Below are positions 11,501 through 23,133 of a stretch of DNA of 64,000 bases, piece by piece. The stretch comes from Phanerodontia chrysosporium (lineage: Eukaryota; Basidiomycota; Agaricomycetes; Polyporales; Phanerochaetaceae). The translations under genes were made by a program, and so were the position numbers. The notes beneath the pieces are model-generated. The model did no database searches. It had not been told where the DNA came from and worked only from the letters and a program-made list of their open reading frames with translations. The DNA is taken from assembly GCA_001910725.1 (NCBI GenBank), contig MJGA01000004.1, positions 434,001-498,000 on the forward strand, written 5' to 3'. The first letter of the stretch is position 1; each line of letters begins with the position of its first letter.

Positions 11501-12002
11501 AGAAAGACTCACATGAATCTACGCCGTCCTCGTCATCACTCGCGCCTGAATCGGTCATATCCCATCGTGAATTGTCGTCTACATCCATGGAGCTTGACAC
11601 CTCGTCGTCACTCGAATCTAGAGCCTTCCGCCGCTTCACCCGATTCCCCGAACGCGACCGCCCATTCGAGAGCGCGTTCTCACTCCCGCTCCCAACGCGC
11701 TTCCGCTTCGACCCCGTTGGGACCGCATCCTGCATGCTTTCCTTGCTGTCCAAGAACGTACGCGATGGCAACCGGCGCAGGTTGAAGTGCAGAGGTACGA
11801 GGACGGCCCGCCGCGATTCTGGTGGAGAGCTTGACGCGACGGAAGCGTGGGAACTTGTCGATTGGGCGAATGACGGCGGTATCGCAAAGACGCGCCGGCG
11901 GGAGTTCGGGCCTCGTCGAGATGGCAATTTGCGCAGTGGATATACAGTCCCGTCAATCGTTCTCGAGGTCACTCGCTGCGACGGTCGACGCTGTTGTGCC
12001 AT
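8528..12002 (-). CDS. SAP-like-motif protein kinase, 1034 aa, atypical ATP site
   Basis: Eight exons (12002-11513, 11455-11020, 10966-9987, 9930-9430, 9378-9320, 9266-9144, 9097-8727, 8672-8528) sum to 3105 nt, 1034 aa, ending ..VAKYR-TGA. The N-terminal 600 residues are disordered and basic/acidic with long Glu/Asp runs. Two SAP-like helix-extended-helix motifs appear: about 175-210 (RELLRLRKDELVRLYTAAG ... TKPEIVDCI) and about 637-680 (KSLVRLRRDDLVRMCEHREL ... TKPQLAEALL); SAP folds bind DNA. A protein kinase domain fills about 770-1034: glycine loop GSGGFKDVF, catalytic VIHRDCKSSNIL, ITDFGLAKV, and an APE-like APELW. The beta-3 lysine position reads VAIS, so the usual ATP-anchoring lysine is absent, while HRD and DFG remain. 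A Ser/Thr (tyrosine-kinase-like) type is likely. The 57-nt intron at 11456-11512 is in frame and could be retained. The stretch at about 11046-11090 could be another short intron but reads well as coding. Confidence 0.8.
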
Positions 12003-12382
12003 CAAGGCGAACCAGAGAGCGCCAGAGAGGAAGTATGACGAGCAGAGGCGGTGGCAAGAGACACGAGGCGGCCCCTACAATTGCGTCCCGGAGGTCGTCG
12101 GCAGTGCCTTCTGAGGCGTCGTCGTCGAGTTCGCAGCCGTCCACGTCGCCGTCGTTGTCGGTGGTGGTCGTTTTGTGGGATAGAACAGGGAACAAACACA
12201 AACAAACAGTCCATAAGGCCTGAGTCACGCGTCACTAATCACGTGTTTGGTCACCTCCAGATGGTCACGTCACGCTGCTGACTAATGTCACGGACGTCGG
12301 TATCCCAAACACCTCGTTGAAGCCTTCCGCTACGGGATCGAAATATTGCTACATTTTTGGTTACTCTACCTAGGCACGCGCT
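12003..12382. other. Intergenic between kinase start and GluRS stop
   Basis: This 380-bp stretch separates the kinase ATG from the stop of the glutamyl-tRNA synthetase gene; both genes read leftward. It must contain the kinase promoter and the GluRS 3' untranslated region. A GTCACG-rich area at 12225-12300 ('gtcacgcgtcactaatcacgtg') contains a CACGTG E-box-like hexamer. No gene is supported. Confidence 0.4.
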
Positions 12383-15021
12383 CTATGCATACACGTTCTT
12401 GACTTCGTACATCTTCGTGTCGGCCTTGGGAATGACCTTGTCGTCGCCGTACACCTTGTCCACCTTGTACATCTTGGTATCGCAAGGAGTGTCCGACGCT
12501 TGTGCCTTTGCCGGTGCAGGCGAGGATTCCTTTGTCTTGGCCTCGACACCAGCCTTGCTAGCAATGCTCGCCGCACGGCCGTCCGGAATGTGAATGAACT
12601 CGTAGCGGCCATCCTGGGCGATGCCATCGAAGATATAGTATCCCTTGCGCTCGAACTGGATGATGTCGCCCTTCTTAAGCTCCTTCACGTTTGCATCGGC
12701 AACAGCCTCCTCGCGGAACTCGGAGACGGGGGTGACAAAGTCCTTGACATCGTCGTCCTCCTCGAGCTTCTTCTTCGTGATGAGGTAGTCGTAGTCGAGC
12801 AGAGTCGACTCCACGAGGTTCTCGACGGGAGCAGAGAGCCAGGTGATCTTCTTCTTGGTCTTGCGGAAGTCACCCTCGAGGTGTAATTCCATAGTCACAC
12901 CGGTGATTTTGCCGGATCCATCAGTGGTCTTGGAGCGAACAATGGCGTTACCCCAATCCATGAGCGTGATCTAACAAAGCTAATTTGAGACGCCTGCCAT
13001 AGGCCCAAAGAGAATGACTGACCTCCTCATTGTCCTCGAAGGAGGCTGCGTCCTCCTGCTCGACAATAATGTTGGAGGAGAAAGTGGTCTTCTTCTCGCC
13101 AACTTCGGGGTTCTTCTTGTGCTTGGGAAGCGACTTGACCTCGGGTTGAGCGGGACCACCAACAATAGTGACAGGGACGCTACATTCATTACGGTAAGTT
13201 TACAATATGCGAAGATAGGGAAATACTCACAGGTCTTGCTTGGTGATCGCCCAGAAACGGGGAGCGACAGGGTCGATGACCTTCTTGTTGAGAGTCCAGA
13301 GGGTGTCCCACTCCAGGGAAACAATGTTCTGCGACGGGCCCTGGGAGATCATGAACTGCCTGAGCGCCTCGACAGTGAGACCACGGCGGCGAATACCGCG
13401 GACAGTCGGGAAGCGCGGGTCGTCCCAACCGCGCACGATGCCCTGGTCGACGAACCAGTGCAGCTTCCGCTTCGAGAGCAGGGTGTAGATGAAGTTGAGA
13501 CGGCTGAAGTCCCAGATGAAGACCGGGCGGAGATTGAGGGCCTCGATCATCCATTGGTACTGCGGGTTGCGGTCGCGGTACTCGTTAGTACGCAGAGCGT
13601 GCGTGACACCCTCAAGCGAGTCGACGACGGGGCATGCGAAGTCGTAGGTAGGGTAGATCTTCCACTTGTCCCTGCGCGACGATGAGCAACGCGATCAAAC
13701 GAGCGAAGAATTGCGGCCTACCCAGTACGATGGTGTGGCAGAAGGTTGCAACGGTAGATGACTGGGTCACGAAGCGCCTTGTTGGGGTTATCGACGCTCA
13801 TCTTCGCGCGGATGCACCAGCGGAGACCCTCCTCGGTTCCCTTCTTCATCTCCTCGAAGTGCTTGAGGTTATCCTCGACGCTGTCATCACGGTGTTTCGA
13901 TGCGATGCCGTCGAAACGCTCCTGACGCATCTGCATCTGCTCAGTATCATCGGCGTACGCCTTGCCCTCCTTGATGAGCTTAACTGCAAGCTCGTAGAGT
14001 TGGTCGAAGTAGTCGGACGTGTGCGAGACGGCATCGCCATGGATGTCGAGAAGAGCCAAGTCTTCAAGAATGGTTTCCTCGAACTCAGTCTGTCCAAGGT
14101 TTCAGCTTTACGCTCCAGAGATAGATATCCATGTAGCTTGCTTACCCTCTCCTTCGTTGGGTTGGTGTCGTCGAAGCGGATAAGCAGCTTGCCCTTGTAC
14201 ATCTTAGCGAAGTACTGGTTCAGCATGGCAGCCTTCGCGTGACCAATGTGCAGGTAGCCGCTAGGCTCAGGAGGGAAACGAGTGACGACCTGACCCTCCT
14301 TCGCATTCGGGAGGCCAAGAGTGAAGGAAGCTGCGGTCTTGTTGGAGCGTGCTTTGTTAGACTTCGCCTCTGTAGTCGATATGTTAAATGTGCGACTGTC
14401 GACAATCATCCCAAACCGTACCGATCAGGCTAGCGAGAGCAAGCTGGGTGGACTCGAGCAGCTCAATGTGCGAGTACCAGCGGTTCAAGTGGACATGCTT
14501 GTTGTTCTTCAGCAGACCAACGATCTTCACGCTTCCTAGGATATCATATTGAGTCAACATATAGCATTGTGATAGGCAAAGACAAACCCTTCAAAGCACC
14601 CCAGACCATGAGGTCGGCTGCAGTCAGTTGATGGCCGACAAGGAACGTGCGGAATGCGAGGTGGTCATCCAGAGAATCAAGGGCAGCTACGAGCTCGGGG
14701 AAGGCAGTGACTGTCGGCAGCTTCTTCGCAAGCTCGAAGAATGATTGGGTCTAACACGCGCAAGGGAAACATGAGGCTTTGGGCAGCTTCAAGGCGAGTC
14801 TCATCACGCACCTTGGCGCTGTCATCTGCAAGACCAGCCTCCTTGGCGAGTGCTCGTACGATCTCATCCTCGGACGCGATGGTCGATCCGTTGAACTCGA
14901 GAGAGATCCCGCTCGCGGTCTCGTCAAACTTGACCTCCGCTTTTTGAGTGTAGGTCGCGGTCGCGACTGCCGCGTACGGGAAAGGCGACGCAGCAGACGA
15001 CACAGTGAGCACCCCGGGCAT
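12383..15021 (-). CDS. GUS1: Cytosolic glutamyl-tRNA synthetase
   Basis: Charges tRNA-Glu with glutamate in the cytosol. Eight exons (15021-14812, 14750-14588, 14535-14422, 14369-14146, 14089-13722, 13671-13231, 13179-13023, 12970-12383) sum to 2265 nt, 754 aa, close to other fungal cytosolic GluRS. An N-terminal GST-like domain (about 1-160), as used for docking to Arc1-type partners, is followed by the class I catalytic core with [19 protein letters not shown] (HIGH motif) and [16 protein letters not shown], the KMSKS-equivalent [21 protein letters not shown] and the SQGPSQN block fit archaeal/eukaryotic GlnRS/GluRS anticodon-binding regions of GluRS rather than GlnRS. The C-terminal beta-barrel domain is present. 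The chosen start, MPGVLTVSS, matches the family N-terminus. No frame breaks. It shares an upstream region with the metallophosphoesterase gene. Confidence 0.95.
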
Positions 15022-15322
15022 TTCTGGATAGTCTGTGTCGTCTGTGTTAGTAGATGCGGGAGATATAAAAGACGACAGTGACTCACGAGACTGTCAAGAC
15101 TAGTCAAGGCTGAAATTTCGGCGCTTCACTTACGGGCGGACATGCCTCCGGGGTCCGACTTGGTGGCGCCACTCTCACCCCGGTCACTTGGCCTTGCTCT
15201 GAGACTTGCCCGCCACTGCCTTGCTCGGTCCCGCCGTCGTCATGCACATCACACTGCCTTTACGCAGCCATTTCTGTCGTCCCATAAATCTGCGATAGTC
15301 TGCGCGAATATCTTTAGACCCA
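15022..15322. promoter_or_regulatory. Bidirectional promoter, GUS1 / metallophosphoesterase
   Basis: Only 301 bp separate the GluRS ATG (leftward) from the metallophosphoesterase ATG (rightward), so both promoters must lie here. A 'tataaaag' element at about 15062-15070 is a possible TATA box; read leftward it would lie too close to the GluRS start to be certain. No coding sequence is supported. Confidence 0.45.
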
Positions 15323-16368
15323 ATGCTTGTGAAGAAGAACTACACATACCCAACAGCTCGTGTGTACACCGCGTACGACGTAGACGTTCCCCCGAAACAC
15401 CCTGGACCGGGATGGACCCGTTTCGTCTGCGTCTCAGATACACATTCGAGGAAGTATAAGGTGCCTCCGGGAGACGTCCTCCTTCACTCCGGCGACTTGT
15501 CAAGCTGGGGTTATCTTTCGCAGCTTGAGGCTAGTCTGAGGTGGATCCAGAGTCTACCTCACCCTATAAAAGTGTGCGTAAACTCTTCGTGGATGTATGA
15601 TTCCGAAGTCTTATTTCCATTGTATTTGCATGTCTAGCATCGTAGCAGGTAACCATGATGTGAGTCCAGACATCTCTGTCACCTCTCTCCATCCTCAGGG
15701 CGTGCATCGGTATTAGTTGTGTCTGGACGAGCGGTGCGCGGAAGGAGGAGAATGGGAGAAGGTAGTTGGCGATGCAGTGCCGGTAAAGGTAAGATCGCAG
15801 GTTTGTTGTCGTACTGCTGCCTTACATCCAGTTTCAGGACATTGAAGCTGCCCAGGCCAGAGTACGCGACGAAGCTGCATGTCAGGCGGGTATCCATTAC
15901 CTTGAGTACCAGTCAGTGAACATCACGACCGCAGCTGGTCGAACATGGGAGGTGTATGGCTCTCCAGTACGTCTCCGTACCATTCCGGTCCTCCCTATCT
16001 CATTCCGACTTCGCTGGCAGGCTGCGCCAAAATATGCCCATGGCGCCTTCCAGTACAAAAGCGGTTCCCCGGAAGCAGAAGAAGTCTACTCTCAAATCCC
16101 GCCCACAACCGAAATTCTCCTCACGCACACGCCACCACACGGCATATGTGACACCACGAGGAAGGGTGTGAAGGCGGGCTGTCCTGCGTTGGCTTCCAAA
16201 CTAGCCAGTGGTGACCTTAACCGTTTACGGCTCCACGTCTTCGGTCACATACATGAAGCCCATGGAGCGGAGGTGCAGCCAGCATCGGCTACTAACGTTC
16301 AGCGCATATACGTGAACGCAGCCGTCCCGAATAGCTTACTACCCACAATAGTGGACCTACTCGACTAG
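15323..16368 (+). CDS. Calcineurin-like metallophosphoesterase (MPPED/239FB type)
   Basis: Five exons: 15323-15573, 15638-15659, 15717-15788, 15838-15966, 16021-16368; total 822 nt, 273 aa, ending at TAG. The dinuclear-metal motifs of the calcineurin-like phosphoesterase fold are all present in order: SDTHS (D-x-H), HSGDLSSWG (GD), VAGNHD (GNHD, at the tiny second exon), LLTHTPPHG (H) and FGHIHEAHG (GHxH). The block YGSPAAPKYAHGAFQY spans the last intron and is typical of the MPPED1/MPPED2-like branch of small eukaryotic phosphoesterases, whose members hydrolyse phosphodiesters in vitro. No signal peptide or membrane segment, so it is probably cytosolic. The natural substrate is unknown. Confidence 0.9.
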
Positions 16369-17183
16369 CCCCGTGCCGAAAGCAATTCAATCCGTTCTTT
16401 GACACAATCTTGTCAGACAATGCTGCAAGCGGAGCGTTCTACTTCGTCGAATACTAGGGGCAGCTGAATTTATGACGAGTCCTTTCCAGTCTTCGCCAAG
16501 TGCTGCAGCCATTTGGCCGAGCGCCACAATGCTACCGGCAACCCTCGTCCTTGCGGACCGCATAGCCAGTGAGTTCTTTGCACGCGAGGTTTTCCATGCA
16601 TTCCACCAAAAAGTTGATCTGGCTCTCCATAACATGAACATATACGCATACCGTGCAGATGCCCATCCAACAGATGGCTGCGTTTCGGACCGGTTGGCGA
16701 TACCTGCATACAGGGCCGAGGTTTCTGGTCCTGCGGAGTCAGTCAGCGAGATATACCTCCTGGGACGTGTGAGCGAATGTGCAGGGATAGATTTCTTCTG
16801 CCGTCCTTTCGATCTCACCCTTTATCTGCCTTCCCGCGATATCGTGTGCCATTTCCAGGGTGGTTGCGGTGCAGAACCGCGGGCTACGTCAGCGTATCTC
16901 AGCGTGCATCATGATGCATTTGTCCTAGCCTCGCAATTGTACCTGGTACTCATGTTTCAAATCTGGCCACAGCGAAACGTGTTCAGCACGCCTGAATGGG
17001 CATGTGCGGTTGCCGCGCTGTCTCCTCATGCACTGTGCGCCACATCGGGTAGCATTTCTATTTGGTCCTGCATATAAAGCGCGCTCGCAGAATTCTAATC
17101 TCGCTGTTACCGCGACACACCCGCAGTGAACGCCTCGCGCCGGTCGAGCAGTCTCTATCCTCGCCACCCCACCTGTCTGTGCC
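16369..17183. other. Intergenic; unassigned open frames
   Basis: This 815-bp stretch lies between the metallophosphoesterase stop and the BTB gene ATG, both on the plus strand. An open frame of 201 codons (16472-17077, +) and one of about 140 codons on the other strand (16818-16387) overlap each other. Neither shows a family motif, a plausible exon pattern or a low-complexity profile that would support a protein. It is recorded as probable non-coding sequence holding the BTB promoter. Confidence 0.4.
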
Positions 17184-18217
17184 ATGTCTCTGATTACGAG
17201 CCCACCCCTTACCGCAGTACGGTCGAGCCAGCTTGCGCGTTGCGACGAACTATGGTTCGAGGACGGTACCGTCGTTATACGCGCAGCGGACATGCTCTTT
17301 CGCGTGTATAAGGGCGTATTGTCTAGGCAGTCCTCGTTCTTCAAGGCCCTATTCGAAGTGCCGCAGCCTCCTGACGCGGAGACATACGATGGCTGCCCCT
17401 CGTCCTCCTCCCGGGGGACTCCGCAGAGGACGTTCGCGATTTTCTCGTGGCAATTCACGACGTTGAGTGAGTTCACCTCGCCTTTCGCACACACGTCAGG
17501 TCACCCATGATGTACGGGCACGTTCCGCGCTTCCCCCGCAGCTGGCCAGAGACCATCACACAGGACGGCTTCGCGCTCGCCGGGCTGCTGCAGCTCAGCG
17601 TCAAGTACGAGTTCCCAAGCGTGCGGCGGCGCGTCGTGAAGCTGCTGCTCGCGACGTTCCCGACCACGCTCGCCGAGTACGACGCGCTCGCCGCCCGGCG
17701 CGCGCTCTTCGCCATCCAGGAGCGCTACATCAGTTCGGTGCCCGAGCTTGTCGCGCTCGCGCGCGCGATGCACGCCGCCGCGCCGCAGCTGCTGCCGTAC
17801 ACGCTCTGGAAGCTCGTCCGCGCGCCGGGCACGGACTGGAGCTTCATCTTCCAGGGTGTCGAGGGCCGCGCTGGGCGCATCTTCCTCCCCGTCGACCTGC
17901 AGCGCGCGGTCGTGCAGGGGCGCATCGCGCTCTCCACCGCAGCGCGTACAATAGTCTTCCCGCAGCTCTTCGCACCGACGACGGCACTCCACTGCGACTG
18001 GCAGCGGCTGCGCCTGCTGCCCGCGATCATGCTCGCGGACGGATACACCGACCCGATCGTTGAGCAGCCCTTCGAGGGCCTATGCGACAGGTGCAAGGCG
18101 GAGCTGAAGCAGGAGGCAAAGCTGGGCAGGGCGGCGGTCTGGCAGCGGCTTCCCGAATTCCTCGGTCTCGGAGGGTGGAATGAGCTGGCTCAGTCTGCCC
18201 AGTCACTCGATTCGTAA
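17184..18217 (+). CDS. BTB/POZ domain protein, one apparent frameshift
   Basis: ATG 17184 starts a typical Agaricomycete BTB protein. The core ELWFEDGTVVIRAADMLFRV-YKGVLSRQSSFFKALFEVP gives the BTB dimerisation fold, and the C-terminal CDRCKAELKQEA...WQRLPEFLGLGGW is the CxxC plus Trp/Leu tail seen in this expanded family. Its members are proposed substrate adaptors or regulators, mostly uncharacterised. After DAETYDGCP the frame is lost at the CCCC run 17396-17399; one extra C gives the expected 'LVLLPGDSAEDVRDFL'. An intron follows GTGAGT at about 17467. Its acceptor is uncertain: CAG at about 17499 would give only 33 nt, while CAG at about 17542 gives 75 nt. The long 3' exon is open to TAA 18215-18217. 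The coding third position is strongly GC-rich. Confidence 0.75.
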
Positions 18218-18704
18218 AGGGCATACAGTTAGCACCCAAGAGTTTCCGCTTTTCAGTACATCCCTAACGTTGCTGTGTCCTGGCAGCATCAAAGTTGAGT
18301 CCTTCTGCATTTGAGCCACCTTGACTGGTAATTCCTTGTTGTACATGTACTGGTAGTAAAAGTTCGTTTCCAACGCTGTGAATTTCGCCATTCGAATTCG
18401 CGATGATAGACGGATCACACTTGCAGTGGCAGCGCATAGCATCAGCGACACGGCACCAAGAAACAATCTTCTTGGATGTAGGTTAACAGCATACTAGGAT
18501 AACAACATGATATAGAACATATGAACGAGAAAATATGGTAGACTTGGTGGTAAGGAATGACGCCGCAGACGCGCGCATACCACAGCAGTCCTCTACAGGA
18601 GACACATGGAGAAGCCAGAGCAACACATAAGAACAGTCCAGATTATGAGCAGAGCGCAAGAAAGGGGCGAAACACGATGACGATGGGCGCAAGTAAGCCG
18701 CCGC
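18218..18704. other. Convergent 3' intergenic region
   Basis: This 487-bp region lies between the stops of the BTB gene (+) and the choline transporter-like gene (-). It is more AT-rich than the flanking exons and contains no supported gene or repeat. It is expected to hold both polyadenylation regions. Confidence 0.5.
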
Positions 18705-21351
18705 TCAGAACAGGTCAGAGCCGGGGAACAGCTGCGACTCCTCCGGCTCCTCGTCACTGTCTGAAGGCGGGTGGTGCAGCGAGATGGACGGGACAGGCTC
18801 GCTCGCCTCCATGTGCAACTGCTCCTGGGTATGCCGCACGTCCGGCGACGACTGCGGTGAGAACGGATCTGTCGGAGAATTGTCGAACGGATCGGGAGTG
18901 TCCTCGCGCGCGGGCGGTTCTAGACGCGTCGTCCTTCTCGGCTCGTTCACGTTGAACTGCGGTTGCGGTTGCGGTTGTGGGACTGGCGCCTTCGGTGTAG
19001 AAGTTGGGGGAGGTCCCGGACGTCGTGGCTCCTGCTGTCTCGGAGTTTGAGGTGGGTTGTTCGCGCGCTGCGGCGGCGGTTGGGCAGGACGGCGAGGCTC
19101 GTACTCAAACTATTGGAGCATGTCAGGCTGGCTGCACATTTCGAGACGGTGGATATCACATACCGTGTCGAAGACCTCATCCCTGTGTCTTGAGCCCATG
19201 TCCTTGTCAATGCAGTAGCACATATACAAAGTATCCGCGCTAGCATGACGTAAATGACTGGATCCATGCATAAATCGACATTGACACTTACGTATCTTTC
19301 ACCAGGCCGACGCAGAACAGCCCAACGAGGGCAGTCACTCCACCAGCGAGCACCGCGGCGCCAAGCGCCTGATCTGGCACGTTCAGGGTATGTGCAACAA
19401 AAAGGTATGTTGTGAGCGAAAACGGGAACGTGAGAGTCAGCGGCGCCACAGTCAACATCGTCAGCGGCGCTATCATGGTATGTTAGTACGGCACGAGGCA
19501 GCACAAGCAGGAAACACGCACGCTCAGTCTTGAACTTCTGCCTGTAGCGCGCCCCCACAGAGCTCTCCACAGCACCTGTGAGCGCACGAGAGCGCCTTGC
19601 GCTGGGGAAGAACGCGTCGCCAGTGAGTCCTACGTACACAAGCGCGTACATGCTCAGGGTGTTCGTCACGTTTTCGAGGTAGCCAACGAGCATCGCGGCG
19701 CCGACGGAGACGAACCGCATATACGGGGGTAGGTATGCCGGGAGAGCGCGTAGAGCCATGCATGTCAGCCCGAGCAATCGGACGCCGGCAAGGATGAGGG
19801 CGGAGAGACATATCGATCCCAGTGACGGCTGAGTCGCACGGAAGAGAGCCGCATGAATTGTATGGGTCGATGTAGGGGGCGGGGGAGGAAGTTCAGGACT
19901 GTGGGTGTGTATGAGCGCGTCGCAGACTGCATACAAGAGGGGTACTCACTTTGCGAAGTACCACGACCCTATTACCCCTGCACATGTCACCCGCAGCAAG
20001 CCTCGCCCGACGCCCCATGTCCAGAGCCAGACACATACGGTGCCTGCGATTGCCCAATTTGCCCAGGTGTAGACGTGCCATTCCCATCCCGTTGGCTGAT
20101 CGAAAGGATGTCGAGCGTACCCTATTAGGAGCAGGCGGAATGCCAAGGTTACAAAGGGCAAGAAAGCTAGCAGCTCTGCCAGTAGGACGGCCGGTGATAG
20201 CGCAAGCAAAAAAGGGTTGGCCATGAGGAGACGAGTGGTCAACGTTAGAAGCGAAGATGCTGTGTGAATCTCCTGTGGCAGATGGACAAGTCGGCGGGCG
20301 GTGAGTAAGGAGAATGCTAGTGGTATCAAAGCGAATAGACGGAGACTAGAAAGCATGAATATAGTGCGAAACATGGAAGATACCACACTCACCCGACGGT
20401 CTCTCCCCACGTCGGTTCTGTGTCTCCATCCCACATGAAGCTCCCGATAAAGGCACACACTGCAGATATGAACAAGGTTGCAGGAATGAACACAGATGTC
20501 GCAACCATGACAGGTTTGACAAATATTCGTAGGAGGAGGATATGTGCATACGACACAGCCGCACTGAGAATGATGAGAACGGTGGTCAGAGGCACTGTAT
20601 GCAGTAAAGTGACATAGGGAAGGATCGCTCCATGTTGCTCCTTCTTCGATGGTCGGCGGACAGCGAAGAGCATCAGTAGGGAGCAGAAGTAGCATACGCC
20701 CACGCCTGTGAGCCAGGCAGAGATCCACGCGGAGTCGTTGTACTTCCGTCGGCCCCTGGATATGTACCGAGGGTCTGGCAGCGAGAACACGTCCGCATGG
20801 CCTGTCTGCTCGTCCCGGCGCAGCAGCGACTCCGTCAGGGACAGATGCGGGACCGTCCGTGGCGGCGGTGGCGGCTGCGTGAAGCGCGGCTGTTGCGGTG
20901 GAGGTGGAGATAATGGTGGGCTGAGGATGCGTCTTGGCGGCGGACGCGAGTCCACGGAGGACGTCGAGAGGGGCGGCGAGGGTGAGCGCAATGGCGACGC
21001 ATGCGCGAGCCAGCCCTTGCTCCCGCCGGGCTCGGAGGCGTCGAGCAGACGGGTGGAATGCTGTGGCTGGCGCGAGACACCGGCCTCCTCCTCGTCCAGC
21101 CGCAGATACGGGTCGTTGTCGTCGTCGTCCTGTGCGTACAGGTTGCGGGCGGTGTGTCTGCTTAGGTGTTCGCTTGCACGGAGGTGCGGATCATCGAGGT
21201 CGTCGAGATCGGCATCGTCTGGGTTCCCCGCACGAGACCCCCCGTCAGATGTGAAGGAGAAGAACAAGGGCTGTGAGGACGACAGACTCGAGGATGCGCC
21301 CTGCTGCCTGTTCAGAAACTGCGACGCATACGCAGCGAACGAAGCCGCCAT
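18705..21351 (-). CDS. PNS1: Choline transporter-like (CTL/PNS1) membrane protein
   Basis: Six exons (21351-20393, 20345-19950, 19898-19522, 19469-19292, 19239-19164, 19109-18705) sum to 2391 nt, 796 aa. A roughly 230-residue disordered N-terminus (acidic, then Pro-rich) precedes a ten-segment membrane core of the choline transporter-like family (PF04515). Family-like pieces are SLGSICLSALILAGVRLL, ENVTNTLSMYALVYVGLTG, and the closing DTLYMCYCIDKDMGSRH, which corresponds to the 'D(T/S)...CY..D.d' signature after the last membrane helix. A Gln/Pro-rich cytosolic tail ends in SDSDEEPEESQLFPGSDLF. Yeast Pns1 sits in the plasma membrane; despite the family name, choline transport has not been shown for it. 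All introns are short with GT/AG ends. No frame breaks. Confidence 0.88.
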
Positions 21352-21729
21352 CGCCTGGAAGTTGTGGTCGAGAGGTGGAGGGAGTCCCCTGGCTCGAACC
21401 GCGGGTGTGAGCTCGGGGCGCGCGCGATTACGTCCTCGCGAGGATCAGTCTTTTGGGTGCAGCTCTCCGGGCACGCTTCTGAGTCTCCAGAGAGCGAATG
21501 TAAGAGGAAGTAGCACAGGATAAATAGGTACAGGGAGGAAAGTGGTTAAAGACCAAATGGAGTGTGCTCTCAACCGCTAATTACGCCGCCTCGGCTCGAG
21601 TCACGCTCCCGTCACGAGCGGAACAGCAGAGTCACTCTTGTCACTCTTAGCCCACATCGCTGCGGCTCAGTTCCTTATATCAAGGCGGAAGAGATACCGT
21701 AGTCCAGAATCCAGGCAACAAATAGTACA
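21352..21729 (-). promoter_or_regulatory. PNS1 upstream region
   Basis: This 378-bp gap holds the upstream region of the CTL gene, which reads leftward, and the 3' end of the MDR oxidoreductase gene. GTCACG/GTCAC repeats at about 21600-21645 ('agtcacgctcccgtcacgag') may be regulatory. No gene is supported. Confidence 0.4.
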
Positions 21730-23133
21730 TTACAACATGCTCTTCTGTGTGTCATCGTGCCGAACACGAATCACAATCTTCCCGAAGTGATCAGCATTCT
21801 GAAGCATGTTGAACCCATCCTCTACGCTCTCCAGGCCATCGAGCACATGCGATACCACTGGAACTATGCGATGCCTCGACAAGAACTCGGTGGCATCGAT
21901 GAGGTCTTGGTGCGATCCCATCGTCGAGCCTACCACACAAAAGTTATCCGACTGCTGAGCGAATGAGGTTTCCGAACTCACCAATTAATTTCTGGTTCTT
22001 CAGGACCTCTCTCATTGTGAAGGTCACTTTCGGGTTGGCCGTCCTGTATCTGTATTAACATACCAACACATGCTGTATGACAAATCCACGTACATTCCAT
22101 AGACGACAACCCTGCCGCCCGCCTTCAAGATCTTACTGACCTGGCCCATGACATCTCCGCCAGCCGAGTCTACGACAGCGTCGAGTTGGGCATTCTTCCC
22201 GCCATGTTGGACTAAAAGTTTCCCGAGTTGCGCAGGCCAGTCTTTCTCCTTGTAGTTGACCCCGCCCTTCGCGCCCAGAGCAAGCGCTTTCTTGATCTTC
22301 TCCTCGTTACCAGAAGTGACATAGACGTTTGCACCGCTAGCGACAGCGATTTGCAGGGCCGTAAGTGCAACACCACCACCGATACCGGTAATGAGCACAT
22401 TATCGTCCTTCTTGACCTGGGCATTGACAACAGTAGCCCTGTCAGAGAATAAGCGGGGCGAAACATCATCAAAGCTAGGCAGCGCTGACCTCCAAGCCGT
22501 CACAGCTCCGAGCGGCCAAGCGGCCATCTGCTCGTCATTCAGGTGCTCGGGCGACAGAATCACTTGGTCCCGCTCGACAGACACATATTGTCTGAAGGTG
22601 CCAATTGGCACAGCGCTTCCCCTCCGAGTATAGAGAAGCTAACAGTGATTACTTAGTCTGGTAGATATACTCGCGCAGACGAGCCTTACCTGGATTCGGG
22701 AGCCTCGGGGTCCTTCTCCCATCCTCTCATTGGGACGAGAAATACGCGCTTGTTCAGCAAGGGGTCGTTTCTGTCAGCTGCAGCGACTACAGTTCCTGCA
22801 GCATCTGCTCCGAAGGTGCTACCAAAGGCGATGCCTGGGTATTGGCCCTTTCTGATCCACAGCTATCAGTGTGTTCAGTGAGCGGCATGTGCGGCGCGCT
22901 GAAAGCAAGACCTACATCTCTGTGGTTAAAAGCGGCGGCGTTAATTTTGACCAGGACCTCCCCTGGCTTCAACTGAGGGATGGGTTGGTCCTCAAGTACC
23001 GCGTCATGGTACAAAGGCTTCCTGTCAGCAGGTGATTGTTTTACAACAAGTGCCTTCGTTCGAGTGGGAAGCTGAGAGTACTTCTCAGTCCGCTGTGCAT
23101 GAGACCACCAACGATACAACGTACAGTCGACAT
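21730..23133 (-). CDS. MDR-family NAD(P)-dependent oxidoreductase (quinone/alcohol dehydrogenase-like)
   Basis: Seven exons: 23133-23125 (MST), 23071-22916, 22862-22690, 22638-22490, 22438-22094, 22043-21982, 21929-21730. A GroES-like N-terminal domain (KPGEVLVKINAAAFNHRD, then LWIRKGQYPGI) is followed by a Rossmann domain with VLITGIGGGVALTALQIA, AGANVYVTSG-like strand/turn and LDAVVDSAGGDVM. This is the zinc-independent quinone oxidoreductase-like branch of the medium-chain dehydrogenase/reductase superfamily, which reduces C=C or C=O bonds with NADPH; the substrate is unknown. The exons total 1094 nt, one short of a whole frame. The frame slips at the CCCC run 22619-22622, and one extra base restores 'FSILGGGSAVPIGTFRQY' (about 364 aa). 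The 9-nt first exon is inferred from a good GTACGT donor. It is divergent from the HTD2-like gene. Confidence 0.82.

Noticed and set aside
16472..17077. 201-codon open frame (+) with an overlapping open frame on the other strand
   Set aside because: No family motif, no splice logic and no codon pattern unlike random sequence of this composition.
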